Positions 50,935 to 61,008 are shown, counted from the first letter of the stretch. The stretch: DNA of 64,000 bases from Rhodopseudomonas_A sp036404135 (GCF_036404135.1 NZ_DASWPE010000039.1:1-64000); one strand, 5' to 3'. A program made the numbers and translations. The notes: a model not told the origin generated them from the letters alone.

Positions 50935-51822
50935 TCAGCCGCGGCGCAGCAGCACGCTGCTCCAGCCCTCGACGATGATGGCCTTCACCAGCACCAGGCC
51001 GCGGGCGCGATAGGCCGCGATCACGCCGCGGGTCTGCGCCGGCAATAGCCCGGACAGAATGACGTCGGCTGACGGCGCCAGATGCGCCGCCATCGGCGTC
51101 GCCAATTGCCGCAGCGGATTGGCCAGGATATTGGCCAGCACCAGATCGAACGGTGCGGCTTTTCGAAACTGCGCGTCGGCAAATCCCGCGGCGCAGATGC
51201 CGCCGAACAGAGTGCCCACCCCGTTCAGCCGCGCATTGTCGCGCGCCACCCGCACCGAGACCGGATCGATATCGCTGGCGGTGACATGGCGCTGCAGCGC
51301 CTTGGCCGCAGCGATGGCCAGCACGCCGGTGCCGGTGCCGAGGTCGAGCACGTGGCGCGGGGTGCGGCGCTTCAAGACGTCGTCGAGCAGCAGCAGGCAG
51401 CCGCGGGTGGTGCCGTGATGGCCGGTGCCGAACGCCAGCGCGGCCTCGATCTCGATGCCGAGCTTGTTGCGCGGCACCCGGTCGCGATCATGCGCGCCAT
51501 GCACCACGAAGCGGCCTGCGGGGACGGGATCGAGCCCCTCCAGGCTGGCGCGGACCCAGTCCTTGGCTTCCACGGTGTCGAAGGCGAGCGCTGCGGCCAC
51601 GGCGTCGCCGGCGGCCAGTGCCACCAGGCGGCGCACCGCGGCCTGGTTCGGCGGCTCGGCGAAGTTCAGCGCCAGGTCCCAGGCCCCGTCGATGCGCTCG
51701 AAGGCAGTGACGGCGGCGGCGCCGTCGTCGAAACATTCGGTCAACAGATCGACGACGCGGCGGGCGGTCGGCTCATCGCCGATCGCGGCGCTGGCGCGAA
51801 AGGTGGTCGGGGTCTCGGGCAC
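50935..51822 (-). CDS. prmA: Ribosomal protein L11 methyltransferase PrmA
   Basis: PrmA methylates lysines and the N-terminus of ribosomal protein L11 with S-adenosylmethionine. The 295-residue product has an N-terminal L11-recognition domain (about 1-90) and a Rossmann methyltransferase domain with GTGHHGTTRGCLLLLDD, the SAM loop LDLGTGTGVLAIAA, DIDPVSVRVARDNARLNG and the catalytic-region LANILANPLRQLA. The start is a GTG whose G is also the last base of the kwaB TAG stop, which is odd for a core gene and suggests that the original 5' end was replaced when the low-GC island arrived. Confidence 0.93.
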   Translation of the reverse strand: MPETPTTFRASAAIGDEPTARRVVDLLTECFDDGAAAVTAFERIDGAWDLALNFAEPPNQAAVRRLVALAAGDAVAAALAFDTVEAKDWVRASLEGLDPVPAGRFVVHGAHDRDRVPRNKLGIEIEAALAFGTGHHGTTRGCLLLLDDVLKRRTPRHVLDLGTGTGVLAIAAAKALQRHVTASDIDPVSVRVARDNARLNGVGTLFGGICAAGFADAQFRKAAPFDLVLANILANPLRQLATPMAAHLAPSADVILSGLLPAQTRGVIAAYRARGLVLVKAIIVEGWSSVLLRRG

Positions 51823-52691
51823 TAAACCGTGATCTGCCTTTTCGAGTTAGAAAGATGTGGGGTGCTTAAGAGTACGGATTGGAAATAATCCTCATCCAAG
51901 AATCTGAGAACCTTCTTTAATTCAGCTTTATTCTCAGGCAGAACAAGAACAGACTTCTCACCTACGATTGTTGTATTCAGATCAATGCCGAAAACAAGCG
52001 CGACTTTCTTTGTCTCTTCAAGATCGATTTTGTCGAGGATCGCGCTCTGCATCACCAAAGCGACCTTTCTTCTCACCCAACTATCGGAGGCTGCGACGAA
52101 GTTAGAAACATCAGCCACGTGCACACTATTAGACAGGTCCCTTAGATCTTCGTCCGTCGCCTCCTTGTAATACTGAGTGAGGTCAAGGATTTGACGAGCC
52201 GCGTGAAAGCTAAAAAAACGCAATTTGCTGTCTTCAAGTATCGCGGCGACGCGCGTATCCAGCGTTAAGCCGACACCTTCAATCTTGCGATAGACATTTG
52301 CTGCATGGAAGAGCGATAATCCACGGTTTGACAAGACCTTTCGCTTGTCAAAAGTTTGCATCAGCACAATCTGTTGTGATCCTTCAGTCCTCCCCGAGAA
52401 TAGCGCTTTGATACCCTCAAATTCTGCTGTCGTTGGTGCGATCTCAGGTACGCTTAGAGGATTTGCGACGGCGTGGTGCAAGTTGTCGATGTCATCATAG
52501 TCGCTTATTGACAGACACTCTCCCTCTTCAGGCTTATACTTTCCATCAAAGGCGATCTCTTCTTGGGCGGCAGAACGAAAATCTGCTTCCTGATCTCTAA
52601 AGAGCGCGCTGACCTCATTTTGGATTTCAGCTGATAGAGGGATGCGCAATACTCGCCGAGAACTGTCCCGTGTTAGTGCGAAGAGATTCAT
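51822..52691 (-). CDS. kwaB: KwaB-like DUF4868 protein (Kiwa anti-phage system)
   Basis: The 289-residue, soluble protein (from ATG 52691; a TTG at 52697 is possible) looks like KwaB of the Kiwa defence system, whose hallmark is DUF4868. Seen here: an N-terminal part with alternating beta pattern, SQQIVLMQTFDKRKVLSNRGLSLF, LTLDTRVAAILEDSKLRFFSF with a helix AARQILDLTQYYKEA, and the C-terminal FGIDLNTTIVGEKSVLVLPENKAELKKVLRFLDEDYFQSVL. Base composition is clearly lower in GC than flanking genes. It overlaps the kwaA-like gene by 65 bases. The assignment is by pattern and gene pairing, not by search. Confidence 0.65.
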   Translation of the reverse strand: MNLFALTRDSSRRVLRIPLSAEIQNEVSALFRDQEADFRSAAQEEIAFDGKYKPEEGECLSISDYDDIDNLHHAVANPLSVPEIAPTTAEFEGIKALFSGRTEGSQQIVLMQTFDKRKVLSNRGLSLFHAANVYRKIEGVGLTLDTRVAAILEDSKLRFFSFHAARQILDLTQYYKEATDEDLRDLSNSVHVADVSNFVAASDSWVRRKVALVMQSAILDKIDLEETKKVALVFGIDLNTTIVGEKSVLVLPENKAELKKVLRFLDEDYFQSVLLSTPHLSNSKRQITV

Positions 52692-53202
52692 TTCCAAACC
52701 TGCAAAGCATCGATGATGAGATTTTTTTGACCAGTTTAACGTCTTTGGGGTCGTTGATCTGACGGTTCGTTATCAGTGTGTAGACCATGCCATTCGCTGA
52801 TTCTGCCTTATAGAACTTAAAGCCAAATACGCGCATGAGCGGGCTCGGAATGGAAGCGTCCGTGAACCAGAATACAACCCATGCAGCCAAAACTAGAGCG
52901 ATGACAATGCCTGCCGTGATATCCGACGCTCGCCCAAAAAAAGGGAATATGTACGTGGCGACAATCCCGAAAAGTAAAACGTCGTTCGACTCAATCTTTT
53001 TTGCGTGAAACGGGAGGGCCTCTCCATGGCATTTCAATGCGGATAGAATGTAAGCGACCGACAAACTCCCAATAACTCCGGCTACGACGTAATAAATAGC
53101 ATCCCAGAATACGCCGCCCGCGAGAAGGCGCATTACGCCAATGCTGATGAGAGCAGGCGAGAACGCGGAAAGAAACAGCAATGCCTTAAGCGCATTTCTC
53201 AT
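52627..53202 (-). CDS. kwaA: KwaA-like four-helix membrane protein (Kiwa anti-phage system)
   Basis: The 191-residue product (ATG 53202; a TTG at 53220 is an alternative) has four hydrophobic segments (about 5-25, 30-53, 75-90 and 95-115) followed by a cytoplasmic tail of some 75 residues. KwaA proteins of Kiwa are small four-helix inner-membrane proteins that assemble with the soluble KwaB and sense phage attachment or entry. The pairing and strong overlap with a DUF4868-like gene are the main evidence; sequence alone would only say membrane protein. Low GC marks recent acquisition. Confidence 0.6.
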   Translation of the reverse strand: MRNALKALLFLSAFSPALISIGVMRLLAGGVFWDAIYYVVAGVIGSLSVAYILSALKCHGEALPFHAKKIESNDVLLFGIVATYIFPFFGRASDITAGIVIALVLAAWVVFWFTDASIPSPLMRVFGFKFYKAESANGMVYTLITNRQINDPKDVKLVKKISSSMLCRFGNESLRTNTGQFSASIAHPSIS

Positions 53203-53243
53203 CGTGTTTGCCAAAGACAAAATCTCGAAAAGAACATAACGTG

Positions 53244-53272
53244 AACATACATGATTACTTGTTACTGTGCAA
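53244..53272 (-). promoter_or_regulatory. Candidate promoter of the kwaAB-like operon
   Basis: On the minus strand TTGCAC (53272-53267) and TATGTT (53249-53244) are separated by 17 bp. The -35 is a weak match. A start of transcription near 53237 would leave a leader of about 35 bases before the ATG. Confidence 0.35.
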
Positions 53273-53329
53273 GGGGTGAATCAGTGAGCATAAGGCCCGA
53301 GAGCCGCAGGGTTTGCCGGACGCGGCGCA

Positions 53330-53444
53330 TAGCACCATACCTATTGTCTTGAAAACCTTGTCCTCGAGACGGAGTCCGTTGCAGGCGTTGCCCCGCAGGC
53401 CTGTGGACTCGGCAGAAGTGGTAGAACGCGACGTGCAGCGCCGG
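53330..53444 (-). pseudogene. Decayed transposase C-terminal fragment
   Basis: One frame reads PALHVAFYHFCRVH (53444-53403) and, after a frameshift near 53400, another reads LRGNACNGLRLEDKVF and on to TIGMVL (53398-53330). Together they resemble the end of IS1-like transposases (a Y-x-F-x-R-x-H segment followed by L-R-x-x-x-A-M-x-A-G-x-x-D). It is broken and short. It marks an old insertion next to the defence-like operon. Confidence 0.45.
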
Positions 53445-53570
53445 CCCGTGGCAGCGGGTCCCAAACTTCGTGGTGACGTAATGGCTAAGTGTGCAGCGGC
53501 TCATCGACAAGGTTAGGCGCGGAGGGCAGAAAAAGTTGTGAGACGACCGGAGGTATGCGGCTCGACAGAA

Positions 53571-53725
53571 TTTGACTGAAACCCACCACTGCTTCTTCAC
53601 AGCTTTTCAGCGGCTTATCCAGAGCTTTTCATCGCATTGTGCACCGGATTATACAGGACTTGTGCACAGCTTTGGCAGCGGTTTTGCAGGGCTTTCCAAC
53701 ATTTTCGCGCGGCGTTTATGGCGAC
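53571..53725. repeat. 11-bp-phased array of DnaA-box-like 11-mers
   Basis: Starting at 53571 the sequence divides into consecutive 11-mers that begin with TT and tend to have CA at positions 6-7 and GC at the end; examples start at 53593 (TTCTTCACAGC), 53615 (TTATCCAGAGC), 53660 (TTGTGCACAGC), 53671 and 53682 (TTTTGCAGGGC). One unit (53637) is 12 long. Several match the relaxed DnaA-box form TTNTNCACA or differ at one base. About a dozen units lie in register. It accounts for much of the non-coding gap 53203-53760. Confidence 0.75.
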
Positions 53726-53760
53726 ATTCTAGGCTTTATTTCAGTAGGTTGCGGTCCATA

Positions 53761-55380
53761 TTAAAACCGATTTGTCATGAAGAATGCGCGGTGGTCGCGC
53801 AAAATCGCCTGCGCGGCGTTGTGCCCCGGCGCGCCAGTGACACCGCCGCCGGGATGCGCGCCGGAGCCGCAGTGGTAGAGGCCTTTGACGGCGCCGCGGT
53901 AGTGGGCGTAGCCAAGCATCGGCCGCGCCGAGAACAATTGGTTGAGCGACAGCGCGCCGTGGAAGATGTCGCCGCCGACGAGGCCGAAGTCGCGCTCCAG
54001 ATCCAGCGGCGACAGCGCCTTGCGGCCGATCACGCTTTGCGCGAAGCCGGGAGCGTGGCGGTCGACGGTGGCGATCATCAGGTCGGCGACGGCGTCGCGG
54101 TGCTGGTCCCAGGACGAGCCGTCGGGCAGCGTCGGGGCGACGTGCTGGCAGAACAGGCTGGCGACATGCTGGCCGGGCGGTGCCAGCGAATCGTCGAGCG
54201 TCGAGGGGATCAGCATCTCCACCACCGGCTCGCGGCTCCAGCCGTGCTCGCGGGCGTCGTGCCAGGCGCGATCCATGTAGCCCAGGCTCGGCGCGATGAT
54301 GATGCCGGCGCTGAGGTGGTCGCCGCCGCCCGGCAGCACGCTGAATGACGGTAATTCGCTCAGCGCGACGTTGATCCGGAAGGTGCCGGAGCCGTTGCGC
54401 CAACGCGTCATCCGCTCGCGGAAGCCGTCCGGCTGCGCATTGGCCGGCAACAGTCTGGTGTAGAGCAGCTTCGGGTTGACGTTACTGGCGACATATTTCG
54501 CCCTGATGGCGCGGCCGTCGTCGAGCGTCACTCCGACGACGCGGTCGCGCTCGACCAGGATTTCGCGGACCCCGGCGGAGGTCTCGATCTCGGCGCCGGC
54601 GCCGCGCGCCGCGGCCGCCATCGCTTGCGTGATCGCGCCCATGCCGCCGATCGCGTGGCCCCAGATCCCCTTCTTGCCGTTCACCTCGCCGAAGGCGTGG
54701 TGCAGCATCACATAGGCTGAGCCGGCGGCGTAGGGGCTGGCGTAGTTGCCGACGATGGCGTCGAAGCCGAACAGCGCCTTCACCAGATCGCTCTCGAACC
54801 AGTCGTCCAGCATGTCGCCGGCCGAGCCGGTGAACAGGTCGAGCAACATGCGCTGCTGCGGCAGCGACAGCCCGCGCAAAATATTGGCGGTGCCGAGCGC
54901 GTTGATCGCCTCGCGGATCGCGCCGACGCCGAAGCCCTCGACCAGATTCGGCGGCGCCCGCAGCACGAATTGCCGCAGCACGTCGGCGATGGCTTCGAGC
55001 TCGGCCATGAAGCGGCCGATCTTGCCGGCGTCGGCCTTGCTGAGTTTCTTCACCGACCGCTCGGTGCGGCCTTCGCCGGTCAGCAGGTAGCGGCCGTGCG
55101 GCCCCGGCAAAAAATTCTGCGCCCGGCGCTCGACAATGCGCAGCCCGTGGTCGTGGAGCTTGAGGTCGGCGATGATCTTCGGATTGAGCAGGCTGACGGT
55201 ATAGGCGGCGACCGAATTGCGGAAACCGGGGTGAAATTCCTCCGTCACCGCGGCGCCGCCGACCACGGCGCGGCGCTCCACCACCTTCACCCGCAAGCCG
55301 CTCATCGCGAGGTAGGCCGCGCAGGTGAGGCCGTTGTGGCCGGCCCCGATGATCAAGACGTCACAATCCGACATGGCCAT
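53761..55380 (-). CDS. FAD-dependent phytoene-dehydrogenase-like oxidoreductase (PYROXD2 type)
   Basis: The 539-residue flavoprotein has a Rossmann FAD motif near the N-terminus, VLIIGAGHNGLTCAAYLAMSGLRV, with a downstream VERRAVVGGAAVTEEFHPGF, and ends with a second FAD contact, LYHCGSGAHPGGGVTGAPGHNAA. These features match the PYROXD2/CrtI-like amine-oxidase superfamily. No carotenoid genes lie nearby, so the substrate is open. No signal peptide. The ATG at 55374 is an alternative start. Its 3' end borders the 11-bp array. Confidence 0.88.
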   Translation of the reverse strand: MAMSDCDVLIIGAGHNGLTCAAYLAMSGLRVKVVERRAVVGGAAVTEEFHPGFRNSVAAYTVSLLNPKIIADLKLHDHGLRIVERRAQNFLPGPHGRYLLTGEGRTERSVKKLSKADAGKIGRFMAELEAIADVLRQFVLRAPPNLVEGFGVGAIREAINALGTANILRGLSLPQQRMLLDLFTGSAGDMLDDWFESDLVKALFGFDAIVGNYASPYAAGSAYVMLHHAFGEVNGKKGIWGHAIGGMGAITQAMAAAARGAGAEIETSAGVREILVERDRVVGVTLDDGRAIRAKYVASNVNPKLLYTRLLPANAQPDGFRERMTRWRNGSGTFRINVALSELPSFSVLPGGGDHLSAGIIIAPSLGYMDRAWHDAREHGWSREPVVEMLIPSTLDDSLAPPGQHVASLFCQHVAPTLPDGSSWDQHRDAVADLMIATVDRHAPGFAQSVIGRKALSPLDLERDFGLVGGDIFHGALSLNQLFSARPMLGYAHYRGAVKGLYHCGSGAHPGGGVTGAPGHNAAQAILRDHRAFFMTNRF

Positions 55381-55576
55381 TCACAATGGTTCGGTGAAAT
55401 TCAAAACGCCGTGGCGGCGTGCCACGGGCGGGCCTTTATCGAAGAGTTGAATGACCGGCACAAGCGCGCGGTGTAGGATCACATCACAGCTTCCTTCGCC
55501 TGTCTCGCCTTCTGCTCTCGCTCGTCGCTCGCGAGTCCGGCGCCGCCCGGTGCCGCCGCATCACGTTGGAGCCCCC

Positions 55577-57856
55577 ATGACGTCGTCGACGCCCGCCGCC
55601 ACCTCGGAGCCGATCGCCCGGTCCCGCAACGGCTTGATCCTGATCGTCTACACCGCCGCGATCTTCACCAGCGCATTGCTGTTGTTCTCGGTGCAGCCGC
55701 TGTTCACCAAAATGGTGCTGCCGCGGCTCGGCGGCTCGCCGGCGGTGTGGTCGGTGGCGATGGTGTTCTTCCAGTCGCTGCTGCTCGGCGGCTACGCCTA
55801 CGCGCATTATCTGATGCGGCTGCGTAGCCGCACCATCCCGGTGCTGGTGCATCTGTTGCTGCTGGTGGTGGCGTTTTTCGGCCTACCACTGTCGATCGCG
55901 GGGGGCTGGGGCACGCCGCCGTCGAGCGGTTACGCGTTCTGGCTGCTCGGGCTGTTCGCTGTGTCGATCGGGCTGCCGTTCTTCGCGCTAGCCGCCAACA
56001 ATCCGCTGCTGCAGGCCTGGTTCGTGCGCACCGGCCATCCTGACGGCCATGACCCGTATTTTCTCTATGCCTCGTCGAATATCGGCAGCTTCCTGGCGCT
56101 GTTGTCCTATCCGCTGCTGCTGGAGCCGATGCTGTCGCTGCGCACGCAGAACCTGGTATGGACCGCCGGCTACGCGCTGCTGATCATGCTGATCCTGGGC
56201 TGCGGCTGGCTGCTGCTGCAATCGCCGAGCCAGACCCTACGCGCTGAGGCCGAGGACGTCGCCGCACCGGCGCCATCCTGGGCGCTGCGGGCGCGTTGGA
56301 TCTTTCTCGCCGCGGTGCCGTCCGGGCTGCTGATCGCGGTGACCGCGCATATCTCCACCGACGTCGCCGCAGCGCCTCTGTTATGGGTGCTGCCGCTGTC
56401 GCTGTATCTGTTGACCTGGGTGCTGGTGTTCCAGTCGCGGCCGCTGTTGCCGCACAGATGGATGCTCGGGCTGCAGCCGATCGCCATCGCCGGGGTGCTG
56501 GTGCTGTTGGCCTATGGCGGCGAGCAGAATCTGCTGCTGACGCTGGGCGGCCACCAGCTCTGTTTCTTCATCATCGCGATGGCCTGCCACGGCGAATTGG
56601 CGCGCACCCGGCCGGCGGCGAGCCATCTCACCGGCTTCTACGTCGCGCTGTCGTTCGGCGGCATGCTCGGCGGGCTGTTCGCCGGGCTGTTAGCGCCCTA
56701 CACGTTTTCCTGGATCGCGGAATATCCGATCCTGCTGGCGCTGGCGGCGTTGTGCCGGCCGCCGCGCGCCGAGCCGCTGCCGCATTGGAGCCGCTGGTAC
56801 TGGCTGGCGCTCGCCGTGGTCGCGGTGGCGCTGCTGGCGCCGAGTCTCAAAGGCGGTGCGCTGTTCGACTGGCTGGAGACCCACCGCGTGGTGGTGATCG
56901 GCGACGTCGCGCTGCTGGCGATCTTTGCCGCGCTGGTGCTGCGCGCCAACCGCTGGAAAATCGCCGTCACGGTGGCGCTCGGGCTGGTGCTGCTGCGCGT
57001 CTATCCCTACGAGGACGGCCGGGTCGACACCGTGCGCAGCTTCTTCGGCGTCCACAAGATCGTGGTGACGGCGAACGGCCAGTATCACGTGCTGATGCAC
57101 GGCACCACGATCCACGGCGCGCAGAAGATGCTGAACGACGACGGCTCGCCGGTCAGCGGGCGGCCGGAGCCGATTTCCTACTACTACAAGGACGGCGGCA
57201 TCGGGCAGGGCATCAGCGCGATCCGTGCCCGCAAGGGCGGTCCGCTGCGGGTCGCGGTGATCGGGCTGGGCTCCGGCTCCTTGACCTGCGCCGCCGCCCC
57301 CGGCGAGGCCTGGAAATTCTTCGAGATCGACCAGTCGATGGTCGATACCGCGCGCGATCCGAAATACTTCACCTTCGTGAAAAGCTGCGCGCCTGACCTG
57401 CAGCCGGTGATGGGCGACGCAAGGCTGACCTTCGCGCAGGAGCCGGACGGGGTCTATGATCTGATCATCGTCGATGCCTATTCCTCGGACGCGATCCCGA
57501 TTCATCTCGCCACGCAGGAGGCGATGGCGATCTACAAGGCCAAGCTGGCGCCGCAGGGCGCAGTGCTGATGCACGTTTCCAATCGGCATCTCGAACTCGC
57601 CAGCGTAGTGGTCGGCATCGCCGACGCCAACCATCTTAAGAGCTGGGTGTATTCGGAGGATTCCGGCCGCGACGCCGAATACATCTTCTCCACTTCGGTG
57701 GTGGTGTCGGCGCGCGACGGCGCCGATGTCGGCGCGCTGGCGGCCTCGGATCAGTGGACGTTGACCGAGGCCGACGCCAACCAGCGGGTGTGGACCGACG
57801 ATTATTCCAACGTGCTCGGCGCGGTGTGGCGCCGGTTACGCGACGGCGAGCAGTGA
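55577..57856 (+). CDS. Fused membrane (MFS-like) and spermidine-synthase-like protein
   Basis: From ATG 55577 (GGAG upstream) the product is 759 residues. The first 490 or so hold around 14 hydrophobic segments; the segment LLLFSVQPLFTKMVLPRLGGSPAVW is a hallmark of the fused MFS/spermidine synthase family. The last 230 form a methyltransferase-like polyamine-synthase domain: VAVIGLGSGSLTCAA (SAM-type loop), FFEIDQSMVDTARD, VMGDARLTF and LIIVDAYSSDAIPIHL with the usual Asp. It may make and export an aminopropylated product, but for most of the family the product is unknown. The frame is open upstream to 55451 without similarity. Confidence 0.88.
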   Translation: MTSSTPAATSEPIARSRNGLILIVYTAAIFTSALLLFSVQPLFTKMVLPRLGGSPAVWSVAMVFFQSLLLGGYAYAHYLMRLRSRTIPVLVHLLLLVVAFFGLPLSIAGGWGTPPSSGYAFWLLGLFAVSIGLPFFALAANNPLLQAWFVRTGHPDGHDPYFLYASSNIGSFLALLSYPLLLEPMLSLRTQNLVWTAGYALLIMLILGCGWLLLQSPSQTLRAEAEDVAAPAPSWALRARWIFLAAVPSGLLIAVTAHISTDVAAAPLLWVLPLSLYLLTWVLVFQSRPLLPHRWMLGLQPIAIAGVLVLLAYGGEQNLLLTLGGHQLCFFIIAMACHGELARTRPAASHLTGFYVALSFGGMLGGLFAGLLAPYTFSWIAEYPILLALAALCRPPRAEPLPHWSRWYWLALAVVAVALLAPSLKGGALFDWLETHRVVVIGDVALLAIFAALVLRANRWKIAVTVALGLVLLRVYPYEDGRVDTVRSFFGVHKIVVTANGQYHVLMHGTTIHGAQKMLNDDGSPVSGRPEPISYYYKDGGIGQGISAIRARKGGPLRVAVIGLGSGSLTCAAAPGEAWKFFEIDQSMVDTARDPKYFTFVKSCAPDLQPVMGDARLTFAQEPDGVYDLIIVDAYSSDAIPIHLATQEAMAIYKAKLAPQGAVLMHVSNRHLELASVVVGIADANHLKSWVYSEDSGRDAEYIFSTSVVVSARDGADVGALAASDQWTLTEADANQRVWTDDYSNVLGAVWRRLRDGEQ

Positions 57857-57889
57857 AGTGACCCGCTGCCGCCGCGCTCCGCCGCCGGC

Positions 57890-58666
57890 TCAGTCGTCAT
57901 AGCCGTAATAGCTGCGCGGCGCGTAATAGGGGCGCGGCGCATAGACCTGCGGCGCGTAGACCCGGGAGCCGTAATATTGCGTTTGCGGCTGCTGCGGCGC
58001 GGCCTGCGCATCCTGATAGCGGCGATAGCCGCGCGGCGCGGGGTAGCGCGCCTGATCGGAACTGCCGTCGGCCGGGTAGATGTAGCCGTCGTCGGCAACC
58101 TGCGGCGCGATCCGCTGCGGCGCCGGCTGCGGCGCAAGCTCGACAGGGGCGCCGGCGCCGTCATAGTCCGGCGCGGGCGCGCGGCGGGCCACCGCGGTAT
58201 TGGCCTTCGGCTTCGGATTGCGCGCCAGCGCCACCTGCGCCGAGCCGGTGAGGCTCACCGTGGTGTTGAGCACGCCCTCGCTCTGCACCAGCGCGTACAG
58301 CGTCGAGGCATTGGCGCGGGACAGCCGCACGCAGCCGTGCGAGACCGGGACCCCGAGCCGGCCCTCGGAATCGGTGCCGTGGATGGCGTGGCCGACCTTG
58401 GTGAAGAAGATCGAATGCGGCATCGGCGCGTCGTCGAATTCCTTGGAGTAGTGATCCTCCTCCATGCGGAAGGCGCGGAAGCTGCCGTTCGGGGTTTCGT
58501 GCGACGGATTACCGGTCGAAACCGGCCAGCGGTAGCGCTCGACGCCGTCGACCGCGACGGTCATCTGCTGGGCGTCCTTGTCGACGGTGATCGAGACTTT
58601 GGCCTGCGCGAGGTCGCAGCCGACCAGAAACATCAGGGCGGATAACGCAACGAGATACGAACGCAT
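57890..58666 (-). CDS. L,D-transpeptidase (YkuD domain)
   Basis: The 258-residue exported protein has a signal sequence with L-V-G-C at 14-17 that could be a lipobox, or cleavage at AQA (20-22). The catalytic domain (about 24-125) carries the YkuD signature with HGTDS and the active-site S-H-G-C-V-R-L, Cys112. L,D-transpeptidases make 3-3 cross-links or attach proteins such as lipoproteins or outer membrane proteins to peptidoglycan. The C-terminal half is Pro/Gln/Tyr/Arg-rich with repeated R-x-Y-Y and Y-A-P motifs, low complexity and probably disordered. Confidence 0.93.
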   Translation of the reverse strand: MRSYLVALSALMFLVGCDLAQAKVSITVDKDAQQMTVAVDGVERYRWPVSTGNPSHETPNGSFRAFRMEEDHYSKEFDDAPMPHSIFFTKVGHAIHGTDSEGRLGVPVSHGCVRLSRANASTLYALVQSEGVLNTTVSLTGSAQVALARNPKPKANTAVARRAPAPDYDGAGAPVELAPQPAPQRIAPQVADDGYIYPADGSSDQARYPAPRGYRRYQDAQAAPQQPQTQYYGSRVYAPQVYAPRPYYAPRSYYGYDD

Positions 58667-58926
58667 GAGAGGTTTGGCCTCCTGGCCGTGATCCGACGTG
58701 CACGCTTCGTGCCCCTGCTATATGCACATCGGTCGCAGAAGTTTCCAGAGGCGGCTCGCTGCATCGTTAATCGCAGCACATGGCGGCAGCATGGCGTGGC
58801 GAACAATCCGCCGCAACGCGCGATCGTTCGATCGGCGGCGCCGCATGGAACTTTCGTTCCAGCGCCGGGTTACACCGGGCGCGTCCCACCGCTGGGACAG
58901 GGGACGGCAATCCAGAGGATTCCATC

Positions 58927-59253
58927 ATGAAGACAATGATTTCGACGCTTGCGCTTCGCCCGGCCCGCTCGCCGGCGAAGCTGTTGCTGGCGAGCGCCGC
59001 GCTTGCGCTGGCGTTGCTGGCGATTCCGCACACCGTCAACGCCCAGGGCATCATCGGCGGCGCCGAGCGCGGCTCCCGCGAAGGCAACCGCGCGGCCGGT
59101 CCGATCGGTGGCGTGGTGGGCGGCGCGGTCGGTGCCGGGGTCGGCGGTGTGGTCGGCGGCGTCAACGGCGTGCTCGGCGTGCCGGATCGCGGCTATCGCG
59201 GTCATCGCTGCCGCGGCTACTACCGCCACGGCCATTATCGCTGCTATCGCTGA
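58927..59253 (+). CDS. Small exported Gly/Val-rich protein
   Basis: The 108-residue product starts at ATG 58927 (AGAGGA eight bases upstream). A long signal peptide ends near TVNAQG. A glycine-rich hydrophobic stretch (about 58-82; GGVVGGAVGAGVGGVVGG) resembles glycine-zipper segments that insert in or associate with membranes. The C-terminus is rich in Arg/Tyr/His with two Cys (RCRGYY and YRCYR). Similar small proteins occur in Bradyrhizobium relatives, function unknown. A strong terminator follows. Confidence 0.72.
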   Translation: MKTMISTLALRPARSPAKLLLASAALALALLAIPHTVNAQGIIGGAERGSREGNRAAGPIGGVVGGAVGAGVGGVVGGVNGVLGVPDRGYRGHRCRGYYRHGHYRCYR

Positions 59254-59275
59254 CCAACGCTTGCTGTAACGCAAG

Positions 59276-59304
59276 AGCGCGGCCGGATCGGCCGCGCTTT
59301 TTTG
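59276..59304 (+). terminator. Rho-independent terminator after the Gly-rich protein gene
   Basis: AGCGCGGCCG (59276-59285) pairs with CGGCCGCGCT (59289-59298) around a three-base loop, followed by TTTTTT. Confidence 0.87.
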
Positions 59305-59323
59305 TGGGCGGCGCGGCGCGCGG

Positions 59324-60085
<762 letters not shown>

Positions 60086-60087
60086 GA

Positions 60088-61008
<921 letters not shown>

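Noticed and set aside
53262..53600. 112-codon minus-strand frame in the low-GC gap as an intact gene
   Set aside because: Only its middle resembles a transposase and the similarity continues in another frame, so it is treated as a decayed fragment.
53571..53725. CRISPR array
   Set aside because: The units are contiguous degenerate 11-mers with no spacers of constant length and no cas genes nearby.
53571..53725. Chromosomal replication origin
   Set aside because: DnaA-box-like motifs are degenerate and no dnaA, hemE, parAB or other origin-linked gene is nearby; kept as an unexplained array instead.
53572..54348. 258-codon plus-strand frame running through the 11-bp array
   Set aside because: Most of it is antisense to the oxidoreductase; the first part translates the 11-bp repeat and no protein pattern was seen.
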